Origin: Planctomycetaceae bacterium UBA2671
GTDB taxonomy: Bacteria; Planctomycetota; Planctomycetia; Planctomycetales; Planctomycetaceae
DNA: 5,333 nucleotides
Direction: 5' to 3'
Assembly: GCA_002359185.1 (NCBI GenBank)
Contig: DEML01000012.1
Location: 13,230-18,562 of the forward strand
Shown here piece after piece: positions 4,915 to 5,333 of the stretch; the stretch's first letter is position 1; each line of letters begins with the position of its first letter. Under the pieces are notes generated by a model. That model had not been told where the DNA came from and did no database searches. It saw nothing but the letters and a program-made list of their open reading frames with translations. The translations under genes were made by a program, and so were the position numbers.

Positions 4915-5333
4915 ATGAAAATTGTCTCGATACTGATCCCGATCTTGCTGACATCACAATTCGCTACGGCAGTGGAGATTAACCGTATTTGGCTGACGCA
5001 CAAGACAAATGATCCCAGCAAGATCGTAGTCAATTGGATGACCGAAGAGCAGGGGGATTCCGTAGTGCATTTTGGTTTGACTACCGACTATGGTGAGACC
5101 GTGCGGATTGATGAAAACTCGACACTGCATCACGTCGAAATCCCATTAATGCACCGAAATACGACCTACCATTATTCAGTCAGTACTGGAGAACAGAGAT
5201 CAGCCGATGCCACATTCAAGGCATATCCCAGCGGTGTATTACGTGTGGCTGTCGTCGCCGATTGGCAGGGCAAACCAGACTTGTCCGCCATCGAAAATGA
5301 TGACGTGCATTTGCTTCTGACTGCTGGCGATAA
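4915..5333 (+). CDS. Exported metallophosphoesterase with N-terminal purple-acid-phosphatase-like FnIII domain (3' end outside window)
   Basis: The first 139 codons are present and the frame runs off the window. Residues 1-19 are a signal peptide (basic MK, hydrophobic core, and cleavage after ATA), sending the protein to the periplasm or beyond. Residues about 20-105 look like the fibronectin-type beta domain found before the catalytic part of purple acid phosphatases: KIVVNWMTEEQGDSVVHFG, then DYGETV, HHVEIPL and TTYHYSVSTG. The catalytic domain begins at RVAVVADWQGK (110-120) and reaches LLLTAGD (133-139), the start of the GD metal-binding motif. Such enzymes hydrolyse phosphate esters with a two-metal centre. 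The first motif is ADWQ rather than the common D-x-H or GD-x-G, so ligand set and activity need the missing part to judge. GAGG six bases before the ATG supports this start. Confidence 0.8.
   Translation, partial: MKIVSILIPILLTSQFATAVEINRIWLTHKTNDPSKIVVNWMTEEQGDSVVHFGLTTDYGETVRIDENSTLHHVEIPLMHRNTTYHYSVSTGEQRSADATFKAYPSGVLRVAVVADWQGKPDLSAIENDDVHLLLTAGD

Overview
The window looks like accessory DNA from a bacterium, most probably a member of the Planctomycetota. This is inferred from the gene families: a signal-peptide CIA30-domain protein, a DUF6933-type protein, an exported FnIII-plus-metallophosphoesterase protein, and an integrase-core transposase of a type I associate with this phylum. There is no rRNA or marker gene to prove it. 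The DNA appears moderately AT-rich, and genes lie on both strands with gaps of roughly 100 to 300 bases, unlike a tight housekeeping operon.

Layout from left to right. Bases 1-134 hold no supportable gene. Bases about 135-1451 look like one insertion-sequence unit: a small ORF (176-358) overlaps by ATGA a full-length DDE transposase (355-1422), flanked by weak inverted ends. Then come a four-helix membrane protein (+, 1588-2040), a secreted CIA30-fold protein (+, 2222-2782), a three-helix membrane protein (-, 2912-3274), a helical protein of unknown function (-, 3407-3904), a DUF6933 protein (+, 4074-4592), and the 5' part of an exported metallophosphoesterase (+, 4915 to the window edge). 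No tRNA, rRNA or CRISPR array was seen.

The most notable non-coding structure is a dispersed direct repeat of about 60 bases, present three times (1471-1535, 3325-3383, 4735-4799), always between genes and in the same orientation. Copies 1 and 2 share an exact 18-base core. Copy 3 is preceded by the left arm of an 11-bp perfect hairpin whose right arm belongs to the repeat. Copy 1 lacks that left arm, and the putative right end of the insertion element lies just outside it. The repeats divide the window into blocks of two or three small, functionally unrelated genes. That resembles a repeat-punctuated accessory cluster, but I found no integron attC signature and cannot name the element.

The genes do not form an obvious pathway. 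Two encode proteins with signal peptides (CIA30 fold and phosphoesterase), two encode small membrane proteins, and two encode small soluble proteins of unknown function. The two minus-strand genes could be co-transcribed across repeat copy 2. The plus-strand genes appear to be separate units, each with its own leader.
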